Shown: piece after piece, positions 9,215 through 16,489 of the stretch
Numbering within the stretch: the first letter of the stretch is position 1
How the letters are laid out: each line of letters opens with the position of its first letter
Source of the DNA: Bradyrhizobium diazoefficiens
GTDB taxonomy: Bacteria; Pseudomonadota; Alphaproteobacteria; Rhizobiales; Xanthobacteraceae
NCBI RefSeq assembly: GCF_018131015.1
Contig: NZ_JAFCJJ010000008.1
Span: forward strand, 186,001-250,000
Reading direction: 5' to 3'
Length of the DNA: 64,000 bases
Made by a program: the position numbers and the translations under genes
Notes under the pieces: generated by a model
What the model was told of the DNA's origin: nothing
Database searches by the model: none
Seen by the model: only the letters and a program-made list of their open reading frames with translations

Positions 9215-10039
9215 ATGTCCGCCCAGGCCGCCCGCGCCCCCTCCCCGCAACCGCCGATCCTGCTGCGTGAGACCGTCGGCCCCATCGCGGTCCTGACGCT
9301 CAACCGTCCGGCCGCGCGCAACAGCCTGTCGGAGGCGATGATCGCCGGTCTGCACGCCGAGCTCAACAGGATCCGCGACGACAAGACCGTCCGCGGCGTC
9401 GTGATCGCCGCCAACGGTCCCGCCTTCTCGGCCGGCCACGACATGAAGGAACTGACCGCGCGCCGCGCCGATCCGGATCGCGGCCGCGCCTTCTTTGCGC
9501 AGATGATGAACGCCTGCAGCGCGATGATGCAGGCGATCGTGCACCTGCCGAAGCCGGTGGTCGCCGCCGTCCAGGGCATTGCGACCGCGGCCGGCTGCCA
9601 GCTCGTCGCAAGCTGCGATCTCGCGATTGCCTCGGAAGCGGCGAGCTTTGCGACGCCCGGGGTCGATATCGGGCTGTTCTGCTCGACGCCGATGGTGGCG
9701 CTGACGCGCAACGTGCCGCGCAAGCAGGCGATGGAGATGCTGCTCACGGGCGAGCCGGTCCCGGCCGCGCGCGCCCGCGAGATCGGGCTCGTCAATCGCG
9801 TCGTTGCGGCCGGCACCGAGCGTGATGCCGCAATCGCGCTGGCGGAACAAGTCGCGCTGAAATCGGCCTACACCGTCAAGCTCGGCAAGGAGGCGTTCTA
9901 TCGCCAGGCCGAGATGAGCCTTGCCGATGCCTATCGCTATGCGGCAGAGGTGATGACCGAGAACATGATGGCGCGCGACGCCGAGGAAGGCATCGGCGCC
10001 TTCATCGAGAAGCGTTCGCCGGCATGGCGGGACGAGTGA
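9215..10039 (+). CDS. Enoyl-CoA hydratase/isomerase family protein
   Basis: Crotonase-fold protein of 274 residues. The CoA and oxyanion-hole segments are clear: NGPAFSAGHDMKEL near residue 75 and VQGIATAAGCQLVASCDLAI near residue 125. FATPGVDIGLFCSTP replaces the usual catalytic-Glu region seen in mitochondrial-type hydratases, so it resembles the ECHDC3-like branch whose reaction is less certain. Hydration of an enoyl-CoA is the default assumption. Its stop is 9 bases before the CoA-binding protein gene, so the two are probably one transcript. Confidence 0.85.
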   Translation: MSAQAARAPSPQPPILLRETVGPIAVLTLNRPAARNSLSEAMIAGLHAELNRIRDDKTVRGVVIAANGPAFSAGHDMKELTARRADPDRGRAFFAQMMNACSAMMQAIVHLPKPVVAAVQGIATAAGCQLVASCDLAIASEAASFATPGVDIGLFCSTPMVALTRNVPRKQAMEMLLTGEPVPAARAREIGLVNRVVAAGTERDAAIALAEQVALKSAYTVKLGKEAFYRQAEMSLADAYRYAAEVMTENMMARDAEEGIGAFIEKRSPAWRDE

Positions 10040-10048
10040 AAGAAAAAG

Positions 10049-10633
10049 ATGAACCACGACGCCTATCCCGACAATTACATCCGCGGCATCCTCAACAGCG
10101 TGAAGTCGATTGCCATGGTCGGCGCCTCGCCGGTCAACGTCCGGCCGAGCTATTTTGCGTTCAAATATCTGGCGCAGCGCGGCTACGACATGATCCCGGT
10201 CAATCCCGGACATGTCGGCAAGGACCTGCTCGGCAAGCCCTTCGTCGCCTCGCTCCGCGACATCGGACGTCCGCTCGACATGATCGACATCTTCCGCAAC
10301 TCCAGCCACATCATGCCGGTCGTCGAGGAGGCGCTGACGCTGGATCCGTTGCCGAAAGTGATCTGGATGCAGCTCGGAGCGCGCGACGACGCTGCGGCGG
10401 CGAAGGCCGAGGCGGCCGGAATCAAGGTCGTGATGAATCGTTGCCCGAAGATCGAATACGGCCGCCTGTCGTCCGAGATTTCCTGGATGGGCGTCAATTC
10501 GCGCACGCTGAGCTCAAAACGCCCGCCGGCGCCAACGCAAGGGATGCGCCTGTCCATCAATCGCATGAGCGTCGGCGGCGGCGACACCGCAGCGTCCGAC
10601 CGTGCGGCCAAGAACAAGAGCGAGCAAAGCTGA
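10049..10633 (+). CDS. CoA-binding protein (YccU family)
   Basis: Protein of 194 residues with a Rossmann-type CoA-binding domain like that of succinyl-CoA synthetase alpha: SIAMVGASPVNVRPSYFAFKYL, then GYDMIPVNPGH, DMIDIFRNS and IWMQLGARDDAAAAKAEAAG. The catalytic His domain of the synthetase is absent, so no ligase activity is expected. Residues after about 155 are low-complexity and variable. It follows the enoyl-CoA hydratase closely. Confidence 0.87.
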   Translation: MNHDAYPDNYIRGILNSVKSIAMVGASPVNVRPSYFAFKYLAQRGYDMIPVNPGHVGKDLLGKPFVASLRDIGRPLDMIDIFRNSSHIMPVVEEALTLDPLPKVIWMQLGARDDAAAAKAEAAGIKVVMNRCPKIEYGRLSSEISWMGVNSRTLSSKRPPAPTQGMRLSINRMSVGGGDTAASDRAAKNKSEQS

Positions 10634-10692
10634 CGCAATTGCGAAGGATTCATATCGTCGACGCGACAATGCGTAGCACGTTATGCCGATGT

Positions 10693-10720
10693 GAAGCGGC
10701 GCCTTGACGGCAGCCGCTTC
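10693..10720 (+). repeat. Hairpin in the leader of the O-acetylhomoserine sulfhydrylase gene
   Basis: Perfect 8-bp inverted repeat GAAGCGGC / GCCGCTTC with a 12-base loop, 50 bases before the start codon. No SAM-II core was found. It may be a structured leader or chance. Confidence 0.4.
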
Positions 10721-10769
10721 GCCCATCAGCATGCCGCGCGATTTCAGACCACAAGAACAGGACGCCTCA

Positions 10770-12050
10770 ATGAGCGATCGCCTTCCGGGATTTTCAACCC
10801 TCGCCGTGCATGCCGGTGCACAGCCCGATCCGACCACCGGTGCACGCGCGACGCCGATTTATCAGACCACGTCTTTCGTCTTCAACGATGCCGACCACGC
10901 CGCCTCTCTGTTCGGCCTGCAGGCGTTCGGCAACATCTATACCCGCATCGGCAACCCGACCAACGCGGTGCTGGAAGAGCGCGTCGCCGCGCTCGAAGGC
11001 GGCACGGCTGCGCTCGCGGTCGCATCCGGCCACGCCGCGCAGGTCGTGGTGCTGCAGCAATTGCTCCAGCCCGGCGACGAGTTCATCGCGGCGCGAAAGC
11101 TCTATGGCGGCTCCATCAACCAGTTCACGCATGCATTCAAGAGTTTCGGCTGGAACGTAGTGTGGGCCGATCCCGATGACATCGCGAGCTTCGAGCGGGC
11201 GGTGACCCCGCGCACGAAGGCGATCTTCATCGAGTCCATCGCCAATCCCGCCGGCAGCATCACCGACATCGAGGCGATCTCGACAGTGGCGCGCAAGGCG
11301 GGCGTGCCGCTGATCGTCGACAACACGCTGGCCTCGCCCTACCTGATCCGCCCGATCGATCACGGCGCCGACATCGTCGTGCACTCGCTGACGAAATTTC
11401 TCGGCGGTCACGGCAATTCGCTCGGCGGCATCATCGTGGATGCCGGCACCTTCGACTGGTCCGCAGGCGGCAAATATCCGATGCTGTCCGAGCCGCGGCC
11501 GGAATATCACGGCATCCGGATTCAGGAGACGTTTGGCAATTTCGCCTTCGCGATCGCCTGCCGCGTGCTCGGCCTGCGCGATCTCGGGCCGGCGCTGTCG
11601 CCGTTCAACGCCTTCATGATCCTTACCGGCATCGAAACGCTGCCGCTGCGCATGCAGAAGCACTGCGACAATGCGAAGGCGGTCGCCGAATTCCTCGCCG
11701 GCCATCCGGCGGTCGCTTCGGTGAATTATGCGGGCCTTCCCAGCGACAAGTACCACCAGCTCGCGCGGAAATATGCACCGAAGGGCGCAGGCGCCGTGTT
11801 CACCTTCAGCCTCAAGGGCGGCTACGACGCCGGCGTCAGCCTGGTGTCGAAACTGCAGCTGTTCTCGCATCTGGCCAATGTCGGCGACACCCGTTCGCTC
11901 GTCATCCACCCGGCCTCGACAACGCACAGCCAGCTCGACGACGCCGCCAAGACCAAGTCCGGCGCCGGCCCGGACGTCGTGCGCCTCTCGATCGGCATCG
12001 AGGACAAGGAAGACCTGATCGCCGACCTCGAGCAGGCGCTGAGCGCCTAG
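10770..12050 (+). CDS. O-acetylhomoserine aminocarboxypropyltransferase (sulfhydrylase)
   Basis: PLP enzyme of 426 residues in the Cys/Met metabolism family; makes homocysteine from O-acetylhomoserine and sulfide in methionine synthesis. The start MSDRLPGFSTLAVHAGAQPDP matches the family and has AGGA eight bases upstream. SGHAAQ, YGGSINQF and VDNTLASPYLIRPIDHGADI are typical, and the PLP lysine is in VHSLTKFLGGHG. The C-terminal HPASTTHSQL segment and overall length fit MetY rather than MetB/MetC (about 390 residues). It has a 136-base leader and stands alone. Confidence 0.92.
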   Translation: MSDRLPGFSTLAVHAGAQPDPTTGARATPIYQTTSFVFNDADHAASLFGLQAFGNIYTRIGNPTNAVLEERVAALEGGTAALAVASGHAAQVVVLQQLLQPGDEFIAARKLYGGSINQFTHAFKSFGWNVVWADPDDIASFERAVTPRTKAIFIESIANPAGSITDIEAISTVARKAGVPLIVDNTLASPYLIRPIDHGADIVVHSLTKFLGGHGNSLGGIIVDAGTFDWSAGGKYPMLSEPRPEYHGIRIQETFGNFAFAIACRVLGLRDLGPALSPFNAFMILTGIETLPLRMQKHCDNAKAVAEFLAGHPAVASVNYAGLPSDKYHQLARKYAPKGAGAVFTFSLKGGYDAGVSLVSKLQLFSHLANVGDTRSLVIHPASTTHSQLDDAAKTKSGAGPDVVRLSIGIEDKEDLIADLEQALSA

Positions 12051-12060
12051 TGCTTATCGC

Positions 12061-12088
12061 TCCGGGGCATGCAGAGGCGTGCCCCGGA
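12061..12088. repeat. 9-bp inverted repeat after the sulfhydrylase gene
   Basis: TCCGGGGCA / TGCCCCGGA around a 10-base loop, 11 bases after the stop codon. It lacks a T-run, so it is either a Rho-dependent 3' hairpin or a dispersed palindrome. Confidence 0.5.
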
Positions 12089-12167
12089 ACGGACCTCGGT
12101 TAACAGTCATTAACCAAGACTGCCCCATACATGGTGCTGAATCGCCCCTTTTGATTCGGAGCCGACG

Positions 12168-12515
12168 ATGCTGCGGTGGATGCTACCTGCCCTTGCGGCG
12201 ATGCTGACGGTCTCGAGCGCGCTGGCCGCCGATCTTGCGGCTACGCCGAAGCGACGGGTTGTGGTCGCTCCGCCTCCGGAACCGCCAAAGGTCTGGGTCG
12301 AGACCGATCCGGATGCGCTGATCTCGCCGGCCTATGGCGTCGGCAGCTACATCCGCAACCTGCCGGGCACGCCGCTCCTGCCGGGATCGCACACGCTGCC
12401 AGGCTATTACGGTCGGCCTTGGTCCTACGACTATCAGGGCGCGTATTACGGCGGTCCCCAGGTCGATTACTACTGGCGGCTGCCCTATGCCTGCGGCACT
12501 TACGGCTATTGCTGA
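12168..12515 (+). CDS. Small secreted Pro/Tyr-rich protein
   Basis: Protein of 115 residues with a clear Sec signal peptide: MLRWMLPALAAMLTVSSALA then ADLAATPKRR, cleavage likely after ALA. The mature part is rich in Pro, Gly and Tyr (GYYGRPWSYDYQGAYYGGPQ, then VDYYWRL), with two Cys near the C-terminus (YACGTYGYC) that could form a disulfide. No named family is recognised. The end lies 5 bases from the convergent ctaA stop. Confidence 0.75.
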   Translation: MLRWMLPALAAMLTVSSALAADLAATPKRRVVVAPPPEPPKVWVETDPDALISPAYGVGSYIRNLPGTPLLPGSHTLPGYYGRPWSYDYQGAYYGGPQVDYYWRLPYACGTYGYC

Positions 12516-12520
12516 TTTGA

Positions 12521-13603
12521 TCAGCCGGCCTGACTGAGCGGGACCGCGAGCGGCTGCGCCTGCGCGGATTGCCGCGAGGACAGACGTTCCATTTGCATCA
12601 CTGCAAGCGTGAGCACCGCGATCGCGACCGCCTGGTGCGCCAGCGCCAATCCGATTGGCACCTGGTTGAGCAGCGTGAGGATGCCGAGCACCGCCTGCAG
12701 GCTCACCGCCGCGAGCAACCAGAGCGCGCCGCCCACTGCTGCACCCGCGCGCGAACGCACCGTGTCGATCGCATGCAAGGTCGCGAGCATGAACAGCGCA
12801 TAGGCGGTCATGCGGTGTTCGAACTGTACCGTCAGCACGTTGTCGAACATGTTGCGCCACCACGGCGTCTCGAACCACAGCCGCTCGCCCGAGGGAATGA
12901 ACGCGCCATCGATCTGCGGCCAGGTGTTGTAGGCGCGCCCGGCGCGCAGGCCCGCCACCAGCGCACCAAAATAGATCTGCACGAAGGTCACGACGAGCAG
13001 CAACGCACTGCTGAAACGCAACCGCGCAGGCGCGCCGATCTGCGGCCGCTGCGCAAGCCGCCGCACCGTCCAGACGATGCCTGCGAAGATCAGCAGCGCC
13101 AGCATCAGATGTGTTGCCAACCGATACTGCGACACCTCGACCCGTTCCGTGAGGCCGGAGGCCACCATCCACCAGCCCACCGCGCCCTGCAGCCCGCCAA
13201 GCGCGAACAGCAGCCACAGCCTGCGTTTCAACTCACCCGACAGGCCGCCGCGCCACAGGAAGAACAGGAACGGCAGCAGGTAGGCCACGCCGATGAAGCG
13301 GCCGAGCAGCCGGTGGCTCCACTCCCACCAGAAAATCTCCTTGAATTCGGACAGGCTCATGCCGGCGTTGAGCTCGCGATATTGCGGGATCTTCTTGTAG
13401 GCCTCGAACGCGTCGGTCCACTGCGCCTCGGTCAACGGTGGAACACTGCCCGTGACCGGCTTCCATTCGACGATCGAGAGGCCGGATTCCGTCAGCCGCG
13501 TCGCGCCACCGACCAGCACCATCAGCGCGATCAGCGCGGCGACGGAGATCAGCCACCAGCGCACGGCGCGATGCGGTTCGGACGGGGTGGAAATCGTCGT
13601 CAT
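12521..13603 (-). CDS. ctaA: Heme A synthase, COX15/CtaA type 2
   Basis: Inner-membrane enzyme of 360 residues that oxidises the C8 methyl of heme O to the formyl of heme A for aa3-type cytochrome oxidase. Eight hydrophobic segments are seen. Conserved points are [18 protein letters not shown] near residue 35, [12 protein letters not shown] near residue 95 with a heme-ligand His, [18 protein letters not shown] and ALAHQAVAI. The [12 protein letters not shown] periplasmic loop marks the proteobacterial COX15 type. It is divergent from the DUF2842 gene. Confidence 0.96.
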   Translation of the reverse strand: MTTISTPSEPHRAVRWWLISVAALIALMVLVGGATRLTESGLSIVEWKPVTGSVPPLTEAQWTDAFEAYKKIPQYRELNAGMSLSEFKEIFWWEWSHRLLGRFIGVAYLLPFLFFLWRGGLSGELKRRLWLLFALGGLQGAVGWWMVASGLTERVEVSQYRLATHLMLALLIFAGIVWTVRRLAQRPQIGAPARLRFSSALLLVVTFVQIYFGALVAGLRAGRAYNTWPQIDGAFIPSGERLWFETPWWRNMFDNVLTVQFEHRMTAYALFMLATLHAIDTVRSRAGAAVGGALWLLAAVSLQAVLGILTLLNQVPIGLALAHQAVAIAVLTLAVMQMERLSSRQSAQAQPLAVPLSQAG

Positions 13604-13705
13604 TTCAAGGGTGAAACCAGGCGTTGGACTTGAACCGGACTGCGTGCCCCTTATAGTCGCCGGCTCCCGCAGCGCAAGTTACGTGAAAGACCGCGACAAC
13701 CCGTC

Positions 13706-13927
13706 ATGACGATCCGCACCCGCAAGTTCCTCGGCGCCATCCTGCTCCTGGTGCTGGCCACCGTCTGGGCCCTGCTCGGCATGGCCGCCGCGCAGATGCC
13801 GTGGATCGCCGAGTCCGGCTGGCGGCAGGCGATCTACTATGTGGTGGTCGGCATGGGCTGGGTGCTGCCGGCGATGCCGATCGTGAGTTGGATGCAGCGG
13901 CCGGACCGGCCTCGGCCTACTTCCTAG
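13706..13927 (+). CDS. DUF2842 family small membrane protein
   Basis: Seventy-three residues with two hydrophobic helices (FLGAILLLVLATVWALLGMA and AIYYVVVGMGWVLPAMPIVS), the pattern of the alphaproteobacterial DUF2842 family, usually found beside ctaA. Function unknown; an accessory role near cytochrome oxidase assembly is conceivable from context only. Its last 11 bases overlap the 3' end of the convergent deacetylase gene. Confidence 0.8.
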   Translation: MTIRTRKFLGAILLLVLATVWALLGMAAAQMPWIAESGWRQAIYYVVVGMGWVLPAMPIVSWMQRPDRPRPTS

Positions 13928-14960
13928 CACTGTCGGTCGGCCGCACCGGCGCGAAGGCGGTGCCCGACACCAGCACCCGCATCATGCGCAGCGAGCGCAT
14001 CCGGCCATCCCAGGAAATGCGCGGCAACGCGCGCAAATTGGTGCGCCCCGACGCCTCCACGATTCCCGGTATCGTCGACACCGCGCTGGCAAAGCCCGCC
14101 TCCTCCGCCATCAGCACATGGCTGCGCTGGAACGAGGCGCGATCGCCGAACGGATACGCCAGATGCCGGATCTCGCGACGAAAGGCCGCTTCCGCCACAG
14201 CCTTGCCCATCGTCATCTCGCGGAGTGCGTCCGCATCCGCCATGTTGGCGAGAACGGGATGGTTCACCGTTGCGCTGCCGAGCGTGACGAGCGGATCGGC
14301 GGCGAGGCTCGCCAGATCCGCCCAATCCATCGACGCCTCGCGCGAGAGCGCTGCGAGATCGATCCGGTAGCGCGTGCAGAGATCGTTAATCGCGGCCGAC
14401 AGATCCGCCGGCGCCAGTGAACGCAACCAAGCCTCGAGGTGCGAGAACAGCGCCCGCTTCTCTGCATCCTCCTCAACGGCGAAACGCTGCTCCTTCTGGC
14501 CCATCAGCAGGCTGATGCGGCTCTCGCGCGCGATCACCTGCTCGAGCCCGAGCCGCCACGCCTCGCCGACGCCATCGGGAAAGGCGGTGGGAACATAGAC
14601 GGTGAAGGGCACGGCATGACGCCGCAGCACCGGGTAGGCAAAGCTGATCAGGTCCTTGAACGCGCCGTCGAAGGTGAGCGCGACGAAGCGCCGCTTCTGG
14701 CGCGGCGCGAGCGCGCGGCGGCACACATCGTCCATGCCGAGGAAATCATACTTCCAGCGCTTCAGCGCGCGGATGGCGCGGTCAAGAAATTGCGGCGTGA
14801 TCTCGCTTGCGCGCAGTGGCTGGAATGTGTCGCCCCGCTGCGGCCGCACGCGCTCGAAGCGCAGGATCGCGCCGGCACCGCGGCCGCGCAACAGCGGCCG
14901 GCCACTGAACCAGGCCAGTTCAAGGCGCAACCGCTCCAGTCCTCTAGCGTCGGATGCCAA
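13917..14960 (-). CDS. Polysaccharide deacetylase family protein with altered metal-site residues
   Basis: Protein of 347 residues with a NodB-like fold: ALTFDGAFKD (D98), LISFAYPVLRRHAVPFTVY, VTLGSATVNHP and HLAYPFGDRASF. CE4 deacetylases remove acetyl groups from N-acetylated sugars. In canonical members motif 1 is TFDD and motif 2 is H-(S/T)-x-x-H. Here the second Asp is Gly (G99) and the first His is Ala (A230), while D98 and H234 remain, so metal binding and activity are doubtful. The frame opens with TTG at 14960. It begins the polysaccharide locus and is divergent from the acyltransferase. Confidence 0.8.
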   Translation of the reverse strand: MASDARGLERLRLELAWFSGRPLLRGRGAGAILRFERVRPQRGDTFQPLRASEITPQFLDRAIRALKRWKYDFLGMDDVCRRALAPRQKRRFVALTFDGAFKDLISFAYPVLRRHAVPFTVYVPTAFPDGVGEAWRLGLEQVIARESRISLLMGQKEQRFAVEEDAEKRALFSHLEAWLRSLAPADLSAAINDLCTRYRIDLAALSREASMDWADLASLAADPLVTLGSATVNHPVLANMADADALREMTMGKAVAEAAFRREIRHLAYPFGDRASFQRSHVLMAEEAGFASAVSTIPGIVEASGRTNLRALPRISWDGRMRSLRMMRVLVSGTAFAPVRPTDSARK

Positions 14961-15090
14961 TATCCCACCTTCGCCTTCGCCGGCGGGCCAATTCCCTCAC
15001 CGGAAGTCCTTACCCTTTGTTGACGTTTCTTTGCAAAGGTCGGCCGCAGGCCGAACTACGCATTTTTTGTTTTCTCGACAGGTTTCGCGA

Positions 15091-16272
15091 ATGACCATGG
15101 CTGCGGCGATGCAAAGCCGGACGGCAGACGCGCCAGCGCGGTCGAAAGCGAGCCGCATCGCGCATGTCGACATCGTCGCCGATCTCGCCGCCGCCGAGCC
15201 GGTCTGGCGCGGCTTCGAAGGGCCCGGACATCTCTTCACGCCCTACCAGGGGTTCGACCTGCTCGGTTCCTGGCAGCGATCGGTCGGAGCGCAGGAAGGC
15301 GCCCATCCCTTCGTCGTGATCGCCTTCGATGCCGAGCACCGTCCGCTTGCGCTGCTGCCGCTCGCGCAACGCCAGGGTCATGGCGTCCGTACTGCCTGCT
15401 TCATGGGCGGCAAGCACACGACCTTCAACATGGGGCTGTGGAACGCGGAGTTCGCCGCACAGGCCAACGCTGTCGATCTCGACGCGCTGCTCGCGCCGCT
15501 ACGCGATCATGTCGACGTGCTGGCGCTGACCCAGCAGCCGCTGCGCTGGCTGGATCAGCAGAACCCGCTGGCGCTGTTGCCGCGGCAGCGCGCGATCAAT
15601 GGCTGCCCGCTGCTGGTGATGGAGCCGGGCGGCCCGCCCGCGTCGCGGATCAGCAACTCCTTCCGCCGCCGGCTCAAGAGCAAGGAAAAGAAGCTCCAGG
15701 CGCTCGCCGGCTACCGCTACCATCGCGCGGTCTCGGATGCGGACGTCACCCGCCTGCTCGACTGGTTCTTCCGCGTCAAGCCGGCGCGCATGGCCGAACA
15801 GAAGCTACCGAACGTCTTCGCCGAGCCGGGCGTCGAGCAGTTCATCCGCAGCGCCTGCCTGGCGCCGCGCGGCGAAGGCCGTGTCATCGACATCCACGCA
15901 CTGGAATGCAACGACGAGGTGATCGCGATCTTCGCCGGCGTCGCCGACGGCAAGCGCTTCTCGATGATGTTCAATACCTATACGCTGTCGGAACAGGCCC
16001 GTTACAGCCCCGGCCTGATCCTGATGCGCTACATCATCGATCGCTATGCCGAGCGCGGTTACCAATCGCTCGACCTCGGCATCGGCACGGACGACTACAA
16101 GCGGATGTTCTGCAAGGACGACGAGGAGATTTTTGACAGCTTCGTGCCCCTGACCTCGCGCGGCAAGTTCGCGGCGATGGCGATGTCCTCGCTCAACCGT
16201 GGCAAACGTCTGGTGAAGCAGAACCAGGTGCTGTTCGACCTCGCGCGACGGCTGCGGCAGGCGTTCGGCTAA
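15091..16272 (+). CDS. FemAB/GNAT-type acyltransferase of the polysaccharide locus
   Basis: Protein of 393 residues with a BioF2-like/CelD-type GNAT domain. The second half carries SNSFRRRLKSKEKKLQALAG, FAEPGVEQFIRSACL, FSMMFNTYTLSEQARYSPGL and the acetyl-CoA-fold end YQSLDLGIGTDDYKRMFC. Such proteins acylate sugars of exopolysaccharides; HfsK of Caulobacter holdfast synthesis is of this general kind. The frame is open well upstream, but ATG at 15091, with CAGG nine bases before it, is the first plausible start and avoids overlapping the divergent deacetylase gene. Confidence 0.82.
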   Translation: MTMAAAMQSRTADAPARSKASRIAHVDIVADLAAAEPVWRGFEGPGHLFTPYQGFDLLGSWQRSVGAQEGAHPFVVIAFDAEHRPLALLPLAQRQGHGVRTACFMGGKHTTFNMGLWNAEFAAQANAVDLDALLAPLRDHVDVLALTQQPLRWLDQQNPLALLPRQRAINGCPLLVMEPGGPPASRISNSFRRRLKSKEKKLQALAGYRYHRAVSDADVTRLLDWFFRVKPARMAEQKLPNVFAEPGVEQFIRSACLAPRGEGRVIDIHALECNDEVIAIFAGVADGKRFSMMFNTYTLSEQARYSPGLILMRYIIDRYAERGYQSLDLGIGTDDYKRMFCKDDEEIFDSFVPLTSRGKFAAMAMSSLNRGKRLVKQNQVLFDLARRLRQAFG

Positions 16273-16489
16273 GCGCCGAAGCCGGCGCGATTGCCGATCC
16301 GGGCGTGCCGGCAGCGGCATGACGGACGTGGGACAGACAAAAAAGCGCGAAAACAACCCCATGCACCGTAACCGGTGACAGCAAAATCAACGGCTTACGC
16401 GGGCCGCCTGCAAGGGATTAGACACGTCGGGCAAAACAGGAGCATAATGCGATTATTCCGAAATCGCGATGCCCCCCCCTCTTCGCCCC

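Noticed and set aside
10634..10769. SAM-II riboswitch before the sulfhydrylase gene
   Set aside because: The expected pseudoknot core with its TTAAACAAGTCGCTAAA-like part is absent.
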